Below are positions 52,551 to 62,518 of a stretch of 64,000 nucleotides of DNA, in pieces. The stretch is from contig BEHV01000010.1 of assembly GCA_002898315.1 (NCBI GenBank), forward strand, positions 16,101 through 80,100, in the 5' to 3' direction. This DNA comes from a bacterium HR19 (GTDB lineage Bacteria > Calescibacteriota > Calescibacteriia > Calescibacteriales > Calescibacteriaceae). The position numbers and the translations under genes are program-made. Below the pieces are notes generated by a model, which was not told where the DNA came from, did not search any database, and worked only from the letters and a program-made list of their open reading frames with translations. Every line of letters begins with the position of its first letter. Within the stretch, counting starts at the first letter, position 1.

Positions 52551-54189
52551 TTTTCATCAAAATTCGTAATTTTGCTTTTAATTTTCTTTTTTCAACCAGA
52601 TTTGATAAAAATTTTTCAAAGCTTGAATCAAAAACTATGTACTCCCATTTCCCTTCGTTTATTATAAACTCTATTGTTCTTTCTCTCATATCTGGTTCAA
52701 TTTTTTCAAATATCGGTAAGAAAACAGCTGGGTTTATTTTGTTATTTGAATAGATTTTGAAAGCGGGAGGAAATGCGTAAATCAAGATTTTCTCTTGGTT
52801 TATATTCCTATCTTCAAAGAATTTTATCACTTCGTAGTTATCTTTTAAACTTAATCTTCCGGGGAAAAGTTCTTTTATGTTCCACATATCAACAACTCTC
52901 AAAAGGCATGCTATTGTGAAAGCTGAAAAAAATAAATATTTTCTTCCTTCAAGAAATCTTATCATTATTTTAGCTGTCATCAAGCACCACAGAGGTATAA
53001 GGATGTATAGCATTTTTGGTATGAGAAGGAAGTAATTTTTAAGGATAACGAAAAGGAAAGCAGATAATATAAAAGCTGATAATTCAAATGATAACCCTAC
53101 ATACCCTAAACCGAGTAAAGAGAAAATTATGTGTAGTATTATTGCGAAGTCGGATATTTTTTTCAGAGGTGGAACATCTGTGATGTGCCCGTATCTCAAA
53201 AGCACGTCAGATAGAGAGAATGCTTCTTTGATATTAGAGAAAATTTCTTTTAGAAAAAATGTTATCTTTAAAGGGAAAGAGATAATTGATATGAGAATAT
53301 GAAAAGATATGTTTAGAAATTTTTGGAGCTCAAGCGGGTAAGCATTTGAAAGGTGAAATTTCAGGGCATTCGGAGGAAACATTACTACACAATCAACGCA
53401 CCTATAAACTATTTTAACGTCTTCTTTTTGGGAGGAAATTATGTAGTATAAGTGTGGTAAAGTAAATACAGAGGAAATTGCAAGTGCTATTGCTATTTTT
53501 TTTATATTTCTGTGATATATCAGCGATGTTAAAAATATTCCTAGTACTGCGAATACTAATGGAAGGTAGGAAAAAAGAGTTAATCCAGCACTTATTCCAC
53601 CCAATATGTACTTTCTTCTCTTGATGAGATATGTCGTTATTATCAGGAAAGTTCCAGCTTGCAAGTGGTGAAACTGTGCCATAAAGAAATGAAATGATGA
53701 AACTGAAAGCAAAGAGAATATCAAGATATATAGAGTTTTGTTTTTTAAGAAAAAGTAATCATCTGATAGTTTTACAAGAAATATGAAAATTATATAACCT
53801 AAAATCATAAGATATAGGAAAGTTAATACTTTTACTTTGAATCCGTACTGCAAGAGAGGAAGCTTTTCACCTAAAAAATTCAAAAGATATGTAAATATTG
53901 CTCCGTGATACTCTTTCCATAAAATAGGTATTTCAAGACCAAATATTTTTAACTTCAGGTAAGGGAAGAAATCTTGTTTTATTATAGACACAGAAAGAAA
54001 CAACTTTTTTTCGCGACGGTTTGGTGAGAGGAATTCTTTCTTTTCAAAATCTATGCCAGATATTTTCTCCCCTATATCGCTTACCATCATCATACCCTCG
54101 GAATGAAAAGGTGTAGAAAGAAAAATGACATCTGTGAGAGTTAAAATAAAGTAAAATAGCAGGAAAAATAGAAGAACCCTCTTTTTCAT
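52516..54189 (-). CDS. Polytopic membrane protein, GT-C-like
   Basis: 557 residues with an N-terminal signal anchor and about ten further spans. It carries GAIFTYLLNFLGEKLP, FHFFMAQFHHLQAGTFLIITTYL and a C-terminal soluble region (KFFEDRNINQEKILIYAFPP, GKWEYIVFDSSFEKFLSN). The overall build matches the GT-C glycosyltransferase superfamily, and the C-terminal tail resembles that of the downstream neighbour (YIVFDSSF versus YVLCWTEE). The two genes overlap by 35 bp. atpD lies only 11 bp upstream on the same strand, an odd pairing. Confidence 0.65.
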   Translation of the reverse strand: MKKRVLLFFLLFYFILTLTDVIFLSTPFHSEGMMMVSDIGEKISGIDFEKKEFLSPNRREKKLFLSVSIIKQDFFPYLKLKIFGLEIPILWKEYHGAIFTYLLNFLGEKLPLLQYGFKVKVLTFLYLMILGYIIFIFLVKLSDDYFFLKNKTLYILIFSLLSVSSFHFFMAQFHHLQAGTFLIITTYLIKRRKYILGGISAGLTLFSYLPLVFAVLGIFLTSLIYHRNIKKIAIALAISSVFTLPHLYYIISSQKEDVKIVYRCVDCVVMFPPNALKFHLSNAYPLELQKFLNISFHILISIISFPLKITFFLKEIFSNIKEAFSLSDVLLRYGHITDVPPLKKISDFAIILHIIFSLLGLGYVGLSFELSAFILSAFLFVILKNYFLLIPKMLYILIPLWCLMTAKIMIRFLEGRKYLFFSAFTIACLLRVVDMWNIKELFPGRLSLKDNYEVIKFFEDRNINQEKILIYAFPPAFKIYSNNKINPAVFLPIFEKIEPDMRERTIEFIINEGKWEYIVFDSSFEKFLSNLVEKRKLKAKLRILMKNDGYIITKIER

Positions 54190-54200
54190 CTGTGTTAATT

Positions 54201-55637
<1,437 letters not shown>

Positions 55638-55737
55638 TTATTTTTTGTTCGTGAGTTTTTTTGATGTGATTTTTCAAAATTTTGAGTTTTTTGATTTACG
55701 TTTTGTTTTATACCGCAGTTTTTAACTATTTTACTTT

Positions 55738-56424
55738 ATGCTTCCGATAAAAGATAAGAATCCTTCTCACAGTTTTCCGTTTATCACATTTTCTCTTATA
55801 GTTTTGAATTCAGGGGTATGGATATATGAATGGATGCTAGGGGATTTGGAATTTGAAGCGTTTATAAGGAGTTATGGATTAGTTCCATCAAAAGTTTTTT
55901 CAGCACCTTATACTATCTTAACTCACATGTTTTTGCACGGGAATCTATTTCACATAATCAGCAACATGTGGGTTTTATGGATATTTGGTGATAATGTTGA
56001 GGCAAGGATGGGGAGATTGAGGTACATAATTTTTTATATTTTGTGTGGACTTGGGTCTGCCTTTTTGCAACTTTTTGTGAGTTTCATTTTCGGTGGTAAA
56101 GATATGCCTATGGTTGGAGCAAGTGGAGCCATCAGCGGAGTTCTTGCAGCTTATATGAAGTTTTTCCCAGGAGCTAAAATAGTTTCTCTTATGCCTTTTT
56201 TCTTCTTCATAACACTCGTTGAAATTCCCGCCATAGTTTTCATAAGTTTTTGGTTTTTTTCCCAGATTATAAACGGTATTTTGTTTTTACCTTTTGCGGG
56301 TAAGGGTGGAGTTGCTTGGTGGGCTCATATAGGTGGATTCCTCGTCGGACTCAAAATTGCGGAAATTTTCGGAAGAAGAAAAATAAGAATAAAAATCAGA
56401 GTGTATAATAGATTTGAAATGTAG
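55738..56424 (+). CDS. Rhomboid-family intramembrane serine protease
   Basis: 228 residues, about six membrane helices. The catalytic serine is S129 in VGASGAISGVLAAYM and the catalytic histidine is H197 in WWAHIGGFLVG. LTHMFLHGNLFHIISNMWVLWIFGDNVEARMG supplies the conserved HxxxN region (loop 1/TM2). It probably cleaves single-span membrane proteins inside the bilayer. Targets are unknown. It is divergent from atpD, with a very AT-rich 127-bp gap that must hold both promoters. Confidence 0.92.
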   Translation: MLPIKDKNPSHSFPFITFSLIVLNSGVWIYEWMLGDLEFEAFIRSYGLVPSKVFSAPYTILTHMFLHGNLFHIISNMWVLWIFGDNVEARMGRLRYIIFYILCGLGSAFLQLFVSFIFGGKDMPMVGASGAISGVLAAYMKFFPGAKIVSLMPFFFFITLVEIPAIVFISFWFFSQIINGILFLPFAGKGGVAWWAHIGGFLVGLKIAEIFGRRKIRIKIRVYNRFEM

Positions 56425-56462
56425 ATTTGTTTGCTGTTTTGACCGATTTCTTTATAAAAATC

Positions 56463-57278
56463 TCAGAATTTCCTGAACGCTTGTGATGTTATTTTTACCA
56501 GAATTTCATGGATCTTTCCGTTTGAGGCAACTATTGTGCCGGTATCTAACCAGAAGTCCTCTCCCCAAAAGTCGGTGACCTTTCCTCCCGCTTCTTTGAC
56601 GAGTAGGGCTCCTGCTGCCATATCCCACGGAGAAAGTCCTATTTCCCAGAATCCATCTAATCTTCCACAGGCGACATAACATAATTCCAGCGCAGCGGAA
56701 CCGAAATTCCTTATGCTTCCTCCTTTTAAAAAGAACTCTTTGAATGTTGCAAGATATTTTTCTATGAACTTTTTGGTTTTGAAGGGGAAGCCAGTCCCTA
56801 AAAATGCGGATTCGAAATTTGCGTTTTCTGAAACCTGTATTTTTTTGTCGTTCAGAAACGCTCCTCCTTCTTTTATGCCCCAGAACATCTCATTTTCTAT
56901 CGGGGAATAGACAACACCTATTTCAATTTTGCCATCAACTTCAAGAGCTATTGACACGCAGAAATATGCTATTTTTTTTGTGAAATTTTTTGTTCCATCA
57001 AGTGGGTCAACAATCCATCTTGCTTTTTTTTCGTACTTTTTTTGATATTTTTCTTCTCCGAACTCTTCACCTAAAAAGTCGGCTGGGAAGTTTTCAAGAA
57101 GAAATTTTTTGATCTCTTTTTCTGATTCTCTATCTGCTTCTGTGACCCAGTCGCTTATACCTTTCATTTCAAGTTGGGAGCTTCCTTCATAAAAGTATTT
57201 TTTGATTATTTCACCGCCTATTTTTGCTGCTTCTTTTGCGCATTTTAGTGCAAATTCAATTTCCCGCTCACTGAACAT
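56463..57278 (-). CDS. suhB: Inositol monophosphatase family protein
   Basis: 271 residues. Metal-binding blocks are DWVTEADRESEKEI (first Asp motif), GEEFGEEKY (Glu pair), VDPLDGTKNF (WxDPLDGTxxF signature) and SPWDMAAGALLVKEAGGKV. The enzyme dephosphorylates inositol-1-phosphate or a related small phosphate; fructose bisphosphatase or NADP phosphatase activity is also possible in thermophiles. It is the last gene of the three-gene minus-strand run with the enoyl-CoA hydratase and fabH. Confidence 0.9.
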   Translation of the reverse strand: MFSEREIEFALKCAKEAAKIGGEIIKKYFYEGSSQLEMKGISDWVTEADRESEKEIKKFLLENFPADFLGEEFGEEKYQKKYEKKARWIVDPLDGTKNFTKKIAYFCVSIALEVDGKIEIGVVYSPIENEMFWGIKEGGAFLNDKKIQVSENANFESAFLGTGFPFKTKKFIEKYLATFKEFFLKGGSIRNFGSAALELCYVACGRLDGFWEIGLSPWDMAAGALLVKEAGGKVTDFWGEDFWLDTGTIVASNGKIHEILVKITSQAFRKF

Positions 57279-57295
57279 AAATTTTGTTCAGCAAC

Positions 57296-58291
57296 TTATA
57301 TTCCCCATTTAAGTATTGCAGCTCCATAAGTTACTCCAGCTCCCAAAGCAGAAAGAGCTAATATATCTCCTTTTTTGAGTAGTTTTTTTTCTAACATTTC
57401 ATCTATTGCTATTGGTATTGAGCCACCGGATGTGTTTCCTAATTTCTCTATGTTTATGAAGACCTTTTCTTGTGGTATTTTGAAGTGTTTGCAGATTGCT
57501 TCAATAATCCTTCTATTTGCCTGGTGTGGAATAATCCAGTTTATGTCTTCAATTTTCATTTCAAGCTTTTTGAGTATTTCTTCAATGGCTGAACCCATAT
57601 ATTTTACTGCGAGTTTAAAAACCTCTCTTCCTTGTAATCTCATGTAGTGCATTCTGTTTTTTACTGTTTCTTCTGATGCTGGATTTCTTGAACCACCGGC
57701 TGGTATTACGATTTTTTCCCATTCGTCCCCCAGAAGTCCAAGTTTATAATCTATTACTCCATGTTCTGATGTTTGGGTCATCACCACTGCTCCTGCTCCA
57801 TCTCCGAAGAGAATGCAACTTGACCTATCTTGATAATCTGTTATTGCGGAGAGTTTATCTGAGCATACTACAAGGGCATATTTTGATTTTCCTGCTTTGA
57901 TGAAAGCGTCTGCGAGCGCTATTCCGTATATAAAACCGGTACAAGCGGTATTCACATCCATACCTCCGGCATCTTTTATTCCCAGTTCTTTTGCGAGTAT
58001 TCCTGCTGTGCAAGGTATAGGGTAATCGGGGGAGATTGTGCAAAATATAATCATATCTATTTTTTGGGGTTTTATTCCTGCCATTTCAATTGCTTTTTTT
58101 GATGCTTTGACCGCCATAGTGGAAGTGAATTCATCGCTCCCAGCTATCCTTCTTTCCTTTATCCCGGTTCTTGAAGTTATCCATTCATCGGTTGTATCTA
58201 AAATTTTTTCAAGGTCAAAGTTAGTGAGGATATTTGGTGGTAGGTAAGAACCTACTCCTATTATTCCCGATAGTTTTGAGTTCGGTTTCAT
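57296..58291 (-). CDS. fabH: Beta-ketoacyl-ACP synthase III
   Basis: 331 residues, the usual size. It shows IIGVGSYLPPNILTN at the start. The catalytic triad is C117 (VNTACTGFIYG), H256 (IPHQANRRI) and N286 (LGNTSGGSIPIA). It condenses acetyl-CoA with malonyl-ACP to start fatty acid chains; branched starters are possible. It overlaps the upstream enoyl-CoA hydratase gene by 4 bp (ATGA-type coupling). A FabL-like enoyl-ACP reductase is at 60.2 kb. Confidence 0.95.
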   Translation of the reverse strand: MKPNSKLSGIIGVGSYLPPNILTNFDLEKILDTTDEWITSRTGIKERRIAGSDEFTSTMAVKASKKAIEMAGIKPQKIDMIIFCTISPDYPIPCTAGILAKELGIKDAGGMDVNTACTGFIYGIALADAFIKAGKSKYALVVCSDKLSAITDYQDRSSCILFGDGAGAVVMTQTSEHGVIDYKLGLLGDEWEKIVIPAGGSRNPASEETVKNRMHYMRLQGREVFKLAVKYMGSAIEEILKKLEMKIEDINWIIPHQANRRIIEAICKHFKIPQEKVFINIEKLGNTSGGSIPIAIDEMLEKKLLKKGDILALSALGAGVTYGAAILKWGI

Positions 58292-59085
58292 TTTCCTTTG
58301 AATTCTGGTTTTCTTTTTTCAAAGAAAGCTTTTACTCCTTCTACTGCGTCTTCCATTTGTGAGCAGATTGCCTGTGCGAGAGCTTCTATTTCTGAGTGCG
58401 CCCTTACATTAAACTCTCTTCTCAAAATCTTTTTTGTGAGTTTTATTATATAGGGAGCGTTGTCTGCGATTTGGCTTGCCATCTCTATTGTTTCTTCTTC
58501 AAGTTTTTCTGGGGGGACTGCTTTTGAAATAAGCCCAATTTTTTCTGCTTCTTCTCCTGTTATGAATCTTCCTGTGAAAAGAATTTCGGACGCCCTTTCA
58601 AGTCCGACGAGTCGTGGCAGTGTATAGGTTATTCCCATTCCGGGGTGTATTCCCACTTTTGCAAAGTTTGCTGAAAGTTTTGCATCACGGGACGCGATTC
58701 TTATATCGCAAAGGAGCGCAAACGCTAAACCTCCGCCTATCGCATAACCATTTATAGATGCAATTACGGGCTGTTCTACTTCAAGGATTTTCATAAATGC
58801 GTTGTAAAATTTCATTATTCCTTCTCTTACTCCGGCCGCTCCGTAAAGCCCGCTTTCTGATGCGAACTGCTGTAAAGTTGAAAAATCTGCCCCCGCACAG
58901 AACGAATTACCGCTCCCCGTAACTATAACACATCTTGCATTTCTTGATGATTTAACCTTCTCTATCGCTTCAGATAAGCCAGCTATTATTTCCGGGTCCA
59001 TAAGATTTCTTCTTTCGGGTTTGTTAAAAGTTATCTTTATGATTTTTCCTTCTTTGAGCTCTTCGTATAGGACTGCTTGTGCCAT
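58288..59085 (-). CDS. Enoyl-CoA hydratase/isomerase family protein
   Basis: 265 residues of the crotonase fold. The oxyanion hole is in CVIVTGSGNSFCAGADFSTL and PVIASINGYAIGGGLAFALLCDIRIA, with AKVGIHPGMGITYTLPRLVG following. The first catalytic Glu position reads HPGMGITY, where hydratases usually have ELG, so hydratase activity is uncertain; isomerase or another crotonase reaction is possible. It is the first gene of a minus-strand run into fabH. Confidence 0.88.
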   Translation of the reverse strand: MAQAVLYEELKEGKIIKITFNKPERRNLMDPEIIAGLSEAIEKVKSSRNARCVIVTGSGNSFCAGADFSTLQQFASESGLYGAAGVREGIMKFYNAFMKILEVEQPVIASINGYAIGGGLAFALLCDIRIASRDAKLSANFAKVGIHPGMGITYTLPRLVGLERASEILFTGRFITGEEAEKIGLISKAVPPEKLEEETIEMASQIADNAPYIIKLTKKILRREFNVRAHSEIEALAQAICSQMEDAVEGVKAFFEKRKPEFKGK

Positions 59086-59178
59086 GCTAAAAATCTTTTA
59101 TCTATAAAAAAGTATTTAACGATTTTTTGAAAATTTTATTTGTGTGAATGAGTTTCTCAAAGTTTTAGCACTTTGAAA

Positions 59179-60141
59179 ATGTTTAATGGAAAAAGAATTT
59201 TGGTATGGAGAACAGATAAGATTGGCGATGTCATACTCGCCTTACCGTTCGCTAAATTTTTGAAAAAGAATTTTCCAGAGTCAAGGGTATTTTTCGTCGT
59301 AAAAAAACAGAATTCTTTCTTTCTCAAAAATAAATATATTGATGGATTCTTTGAGGTAGAGCTATCGGGAGGAGAAAGAGGGGAGATAAGGCCAGCGGAT
59401 TTTTTCAGGTTGCTCTTTGATAAAAGTTTTAGGTTTGATTTCTCTTTCGTCCTTTTCCCGCGTTTTAGTTCTGCCTTTCTCTCTCGCCTCGTATCTCGCG
59501 TGAGCTGTGGAACATCTCGCAGGTTTTACTCTTTCCTCTTCACTCATACTGTTGACCTGACAAGAAAGAAAAACGAACACCACGAATCTTTCTATAATAT
59601 TTTGCTTCTTTCAGCTTTTATGAGAATTGATCCTGAAGTTGAAGAAAAGCTCAAAGATGAACTCAGACCTGAAATTGATTTTTCTCCTTCTGAAATCTCT
59701 CTTGAAAAATTCGGGCTGACCAAAGAAGGATACATAGTTTTCCATCCATTTTCCGGGGGTTCTTCTCCTACTTTGCCATTTCATTTTTGGGCAGAGATTT
59801 CTCGCAATATTGATTTTCCTGTTGTGTGGATTGGTAAGATAGAGCAGAGATACACTGAATATGCTATACCGAAAAAAGATTTTAATCTTGTGAATAAGAC
59901 ATCTTTTGATGAGCTTTTTGATGTTATGGCTTTTTCAAAGGGGGTTTTTTCTCCTTCATCAGGTCCGATACACATTGCTTCTTTTTTTGATTTACCTATT
60001 GCCGGAGTTTATAAGAAAGGTGATGTCAAGAGGTGGAGTCCTCTTTCAAAAAAAACTCTTATTTTTCACCTTGAAGATGAACTCTCACCTCAATATATTT
60101 CAGACGCTCTGGAGAATTTTTTCGGAATAAAAACTTTCTGA
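59179..60141 (+). CDS. Glycosyltransferase family 9 (heptosyltransferase-like)
   Basis: 320 residues from ATG 59179 (TTG 59173 is an alternative). The N-terminus KRILVWRTDKIGDVILALPFAKFLKKNFPE is the GT9 signature, as in WaaC/WaaF. In the C-terminal half come FHPFSGGSSPTLPFHFWAEI and SGPIHIASFFDLPIAGVYKK (GPxHxAxxxxxP). GT9 enzymes add heptose or related sugars to LPS core, supporting an outer membrane. It is divergent from the enoyl-CoA hydratase gene; the next gene, fabL-like, follows 44 bp later. Confidence 0.87.
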   Translation: MFNGKRILVWRTDKIGDVILALPFAKFLKKNFPESRVFFVVKKQNSFFLKNKYIDGFFEVELSGGERGEIRPADFFRLLFDKSFRFDFSFVLFPRFSSAFLSRLVSRVSCGTSRRFYSFLFTHTVDLTRKKNEHHESFYNILLLSAFMRIDPEVEEKLKDELRPEIDFSPSEISLEKFGLTKEGYIVFHPFSGGSSPTLPFHFWAEISRNIDFPVVWIGKIEQRYTEYAIPKKDFNLVNKTSFDELFDVMAFSKGVFSPSSGPIHIASFFDLPIAGVYKKGDVKRWSPLSKKTLIFHLEDELSPQYISDALENFFGIKTF

Positions 60142-60185
60142 TAAAACTCAAATTATGTATCCGCATAAGAAAAATAGTTTCTTAA

Positions 60186-60941
60186 ATGGAGATTAGTTTT
60201 AGGGATAAGGTTGTGGTTATAACAGGGGGAACAAGAGGCATAGGAAAGAGCATAAGTTTGCATTTTGCAAGAGAAGGTGCGAAACTCATTATAAATTTTC
60301 TCAGAAATGTTGAAGAAGCAGAGAAAACAAAAAGAGAAATAGAAAATTTTGGGGCTACTTGTGAGCTGGTGAAAGGTAATATTGCGGAGCCGGAGACATC
60401 GGAAAGAATAAAAAATCTCGTTGAAGAAAAATATAAAAGGGTTGATATTGTTGTCCTCAATGCTGCGAGCGGGGTTTTGAAGAAATTTTGGGAAACAGAC
60501 CTAAAACACTTCAGATGGACATTTGAGATAAACGTTTTCGGGCAGATGAACCTTGTCAAAACTCTTCTCCCTTTTATCCCAGAAGGAGGGAAAATTATAG
60601 GAATTTCAAGCTTGGGAGGTGTGAGGGCGATTCCTTACTACACTCTTGTCGGCTCTTCAAAAGGAGCTTTTGAATCTATGATGAGACATATAGCTCTTGA
60701 ACTTTCTGAGAAGAAGATAAATGTAAATGTTGTTGCGGCGGGAGTAGTTGAAACCGGTGCTCTTCGCTTCTTTCCGAACAAAAACGAACTCGTAGAGGAA
60801 TCAAAAAGAAGAACTCCTCTCGGAAAACTTGTCCAGCCAGATGATGTCGCAAAAGTTGTCCTCTTTCTTGCAAGCCCGCTCGCAGATATGGTTCAGGGAC
60901 AAGTCATAAATGTAGACGGAGGTTACTCAATAGTAGCATGA
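60186..60941 (+). CDS. fabL: Enoyl-ACP reductase III-like short-chain dehydrogenase
   Basis: 251 residues, SDR fold. NADPH loop VVITGGTRGIGKSISLHFA at 11-29, NAASGVLKKF near 96, and a catalytic stretch AIPYYTLVGSSKGAF. Here Tyr and Lys are six apart (Y-x6-K), which is the enoyl-ACP reductase arrangement, not the Y-x3-K of ordinary FabG. NAASGV, SSLGGVRAI and DMVQGQVINVDGG also match Bacillus FabL. It would reduce enoyl-ACP in the last step of fatty-acid elongation. The next gene overlaps by 4 bp. Confidence 0.82.
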   Translation: MEISFRDKVVVITGGTRGIGKSISLHFAREGAKLIINFLRNVEEAEKTKREIENFGATCELVKGNIAEPETSERIKNLVEEKYKRVDIVVLNAASGVLKKFWETDLKHFRWTFEINVFGQMNLVKTLLPFIPEGGKIIGISSLGGVRAIPYYTLVGSSKGAFESMMRHIALELSEKKINVNVVAAGVVETGALRFFPNKNELVEESKRRTPLGKLVQPDDVAKVVLFLASPLADMVQGQVINVDGGYSIVA

Positions 60942-61366
60942 ATTACGAAAAGTTCAGAAAAATAGCAAGAGCTTATGCCGTATCTCATCTTATAGCTGGA
61001 ACTTTGTATATACCTTTTCATAAGATTATACCTCAGATATGCAATTTTATAGGTGATGTTTTGCCTTTCCATTTTCAACCTTTGCCTTTGCCTTCTGAGA
61101 TGTTCTGGTTTGCTCTTTCTGTTTCTATGATGTATATGATAGCATACTCTGGATATATTGCTTCAAAATCTGAGGATTTTGTTTACGCTTGGAAAGTCAT
61201 AATACTCTCAAAGGGAACTTCAACTTTTCTCTTTTTCGCTTTCTTTATTGCCGATAAACCTGCCTTTGCTTATATAGCAGGAATTATTGTAGATGGTCCT
61301 CTTTTCCTTATAGCTCTGATTTCGTGGAAAAAATACATAAGTGAGAAAGATAAAGTCAAGCGGTAA
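60938..61366 (+). CDS. Small polytopic membrane protein, unknown function
   Basis: 142 residues, overlapping the fabL-like stop by 4 bp (ATGA), so translation is coupled. About four hydrophobic segments are visible (near 16-30, 50-75, 88-105 and 108-128), for example WFALSVSMMYMIAYSGYIA and AYIAGIIVDGPLFLIALISW. I recognise no family. The tight coupling suggests a lipid-related role, but that is inferred from the neighbour only. Confidence 0.65.
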   Translation: MNYEKFRKIARAYAVSHLIAGTLYIPFHKIIPQICNFIGDVLPFHFQPLPLPSEMFWFALSVSMMYMIAYSGYIASKSEDFVYAWKVIILSKGTSTFLFFAFFIADKPAFAYIAGIIVDGPLFLIALISWKKYISEKDKVKR

Positions 61367-61414
61367 ATATTTGTATCTCCATCAGCAAAACATAAAATAT
61401 TTCCAAGAAGAGGT

Positions 61415-62464
61415 ATGGGTTCGGCAGAAAAATTCTCTCCTGAAAATTTTGTAGATTATGTTAAAGTTTTTGTCAAGGGTGGAGATGGTGGAGATGGGGC
61501 TGTATCTTTTTTAAGAGAGAAATTTCGTCCAAAAGGTGGTCCTGACGGTGGAGATGGTGGTAAGGGAGGAGATGTTATTTTTGTAGCTTCAAGTTCAAAA
61601 AAGACACTGCTTGATTTCAAGTATAAAAAGCATCTTATAGCTCAAAATGGTGAAAGAGGAAGAAATAAAAAACAGAAGGGCAAAGATGGAGAAGACCTCG
61701 TGGTTTATGTCCCAATTGGAACTATTATCAAAGATTCTGAAACAGAAGAAATACTCTGCGACCTTGATGAAGAAGGGAAAAGTTTCGTTGTCGCAAGAGG
61801 AGGTAGGGGAGGAAGAGGGAACTACCACTTTGTATCTCCGACAAATCAGGCACCCAGAATAGCAGAAAAAGGACAAAAAGGCGAAGAAAGATGGGTTATC
61901 CTTGAATTAAAACTTATATCAGATGTCGGAATCGTGGGACTTCCTAATGCTGGTAAATCAACTCTCCTTTCTGCTCTCACAAGAGCAAAACCACGCATAG
62001 CAGATTATCCTTTTACCACTCTTACTCCTAACCTTGGTGTGTTAGAAATTGATGATTCAAGGAGAATATGCATAGCAGATATACCGGGTCTTATTGAAGG
62101 TGCTCATAAAGGTGCTGGACTCGGTTTGAAATTTCTCAGACACATAGAAAGAACAAAGTTTCTGGTTTTTCTTGTTGACCTTTCAGATAAAATCACTCCT
62201 CCTGACAGAGCTTTTGAGATTCTTATGAACGAGCTGAAAAATTACAGTCAAGAGCTTATTAAGAAAGATTTTATCGTTGTGGGGAACAAAATTGACCTTG
62301 TAGATGAGAATGAAGTTGAAAGATGGCAAAAGTTCTTCACAGATAGAGGTTTCAAATTTATTCCGATTTCTGCTCTCAAAAAGATAAACATAGAAACTCT
62401 CATAGATGCTCTCTGGAATATTCTGGATTTTCAGAAGAAAGCGAAAGAGAAGATTCAGACATAG
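61415..62464 (+). CDS. obg: Obg/CgtA GTPase
   Basis: 349 residues. The glycine-rich Obg fold comes first: VKVFVKGGDGGDGAVSFLRE, KGGPDGGDGGKGGDVIF, VARGGRGGRGNYHF. Then the G domain: GIVGLPNAGKSTLLSALT (G1), TTLTPNLGVL, IADIPGLIEGAHKGAGLGLKFL (G3) and VGNKIDLVDEN (G4). It binds the large ribosomal subunit and is essential in most bacteria. Start at ATG 61415 with GAAGAGGT upstream; other Obg proteins start closer to FVDYVKV, so the first residues may be a lineage addition. Separate from L21/L27. Confidence 0.94.
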   Translation: MGSAEKFSPENFVDYVKVFVKGGDGGDGAVSFLREKFRPKGGPDGGDGGKGGDVIFVASSSKKTLLDFKYKKHLIAQNGERGRNKKQKGKDGEDLVVYVPIGTIIKDSETEEILCDLDEEGKSFVVARGGRGGRGNYHFVSPTNQAPRIAEKGQKGEERWVILELKLISDVGIVGLPNAGKSTLLSALTRAKPRIADYPFTTLTPNLGVLEIDDSRRICIADIPGLIEGAHKGAGLGLKFLRHIERTKFLVFLVDLSDKITPPDRAFEILMNELKNYSQELIKKDFIVVGNKIDLVDENEVERWQKFFTDRGFKFIPISALKKINIETLIDALWNILDFQKKAKEKIQT

Positions 62465-62518
62465 CGGAAGCAGAATTTTTTCGGGAAATTTGATTTATTT
62501 TTACATATATTTTTGATT

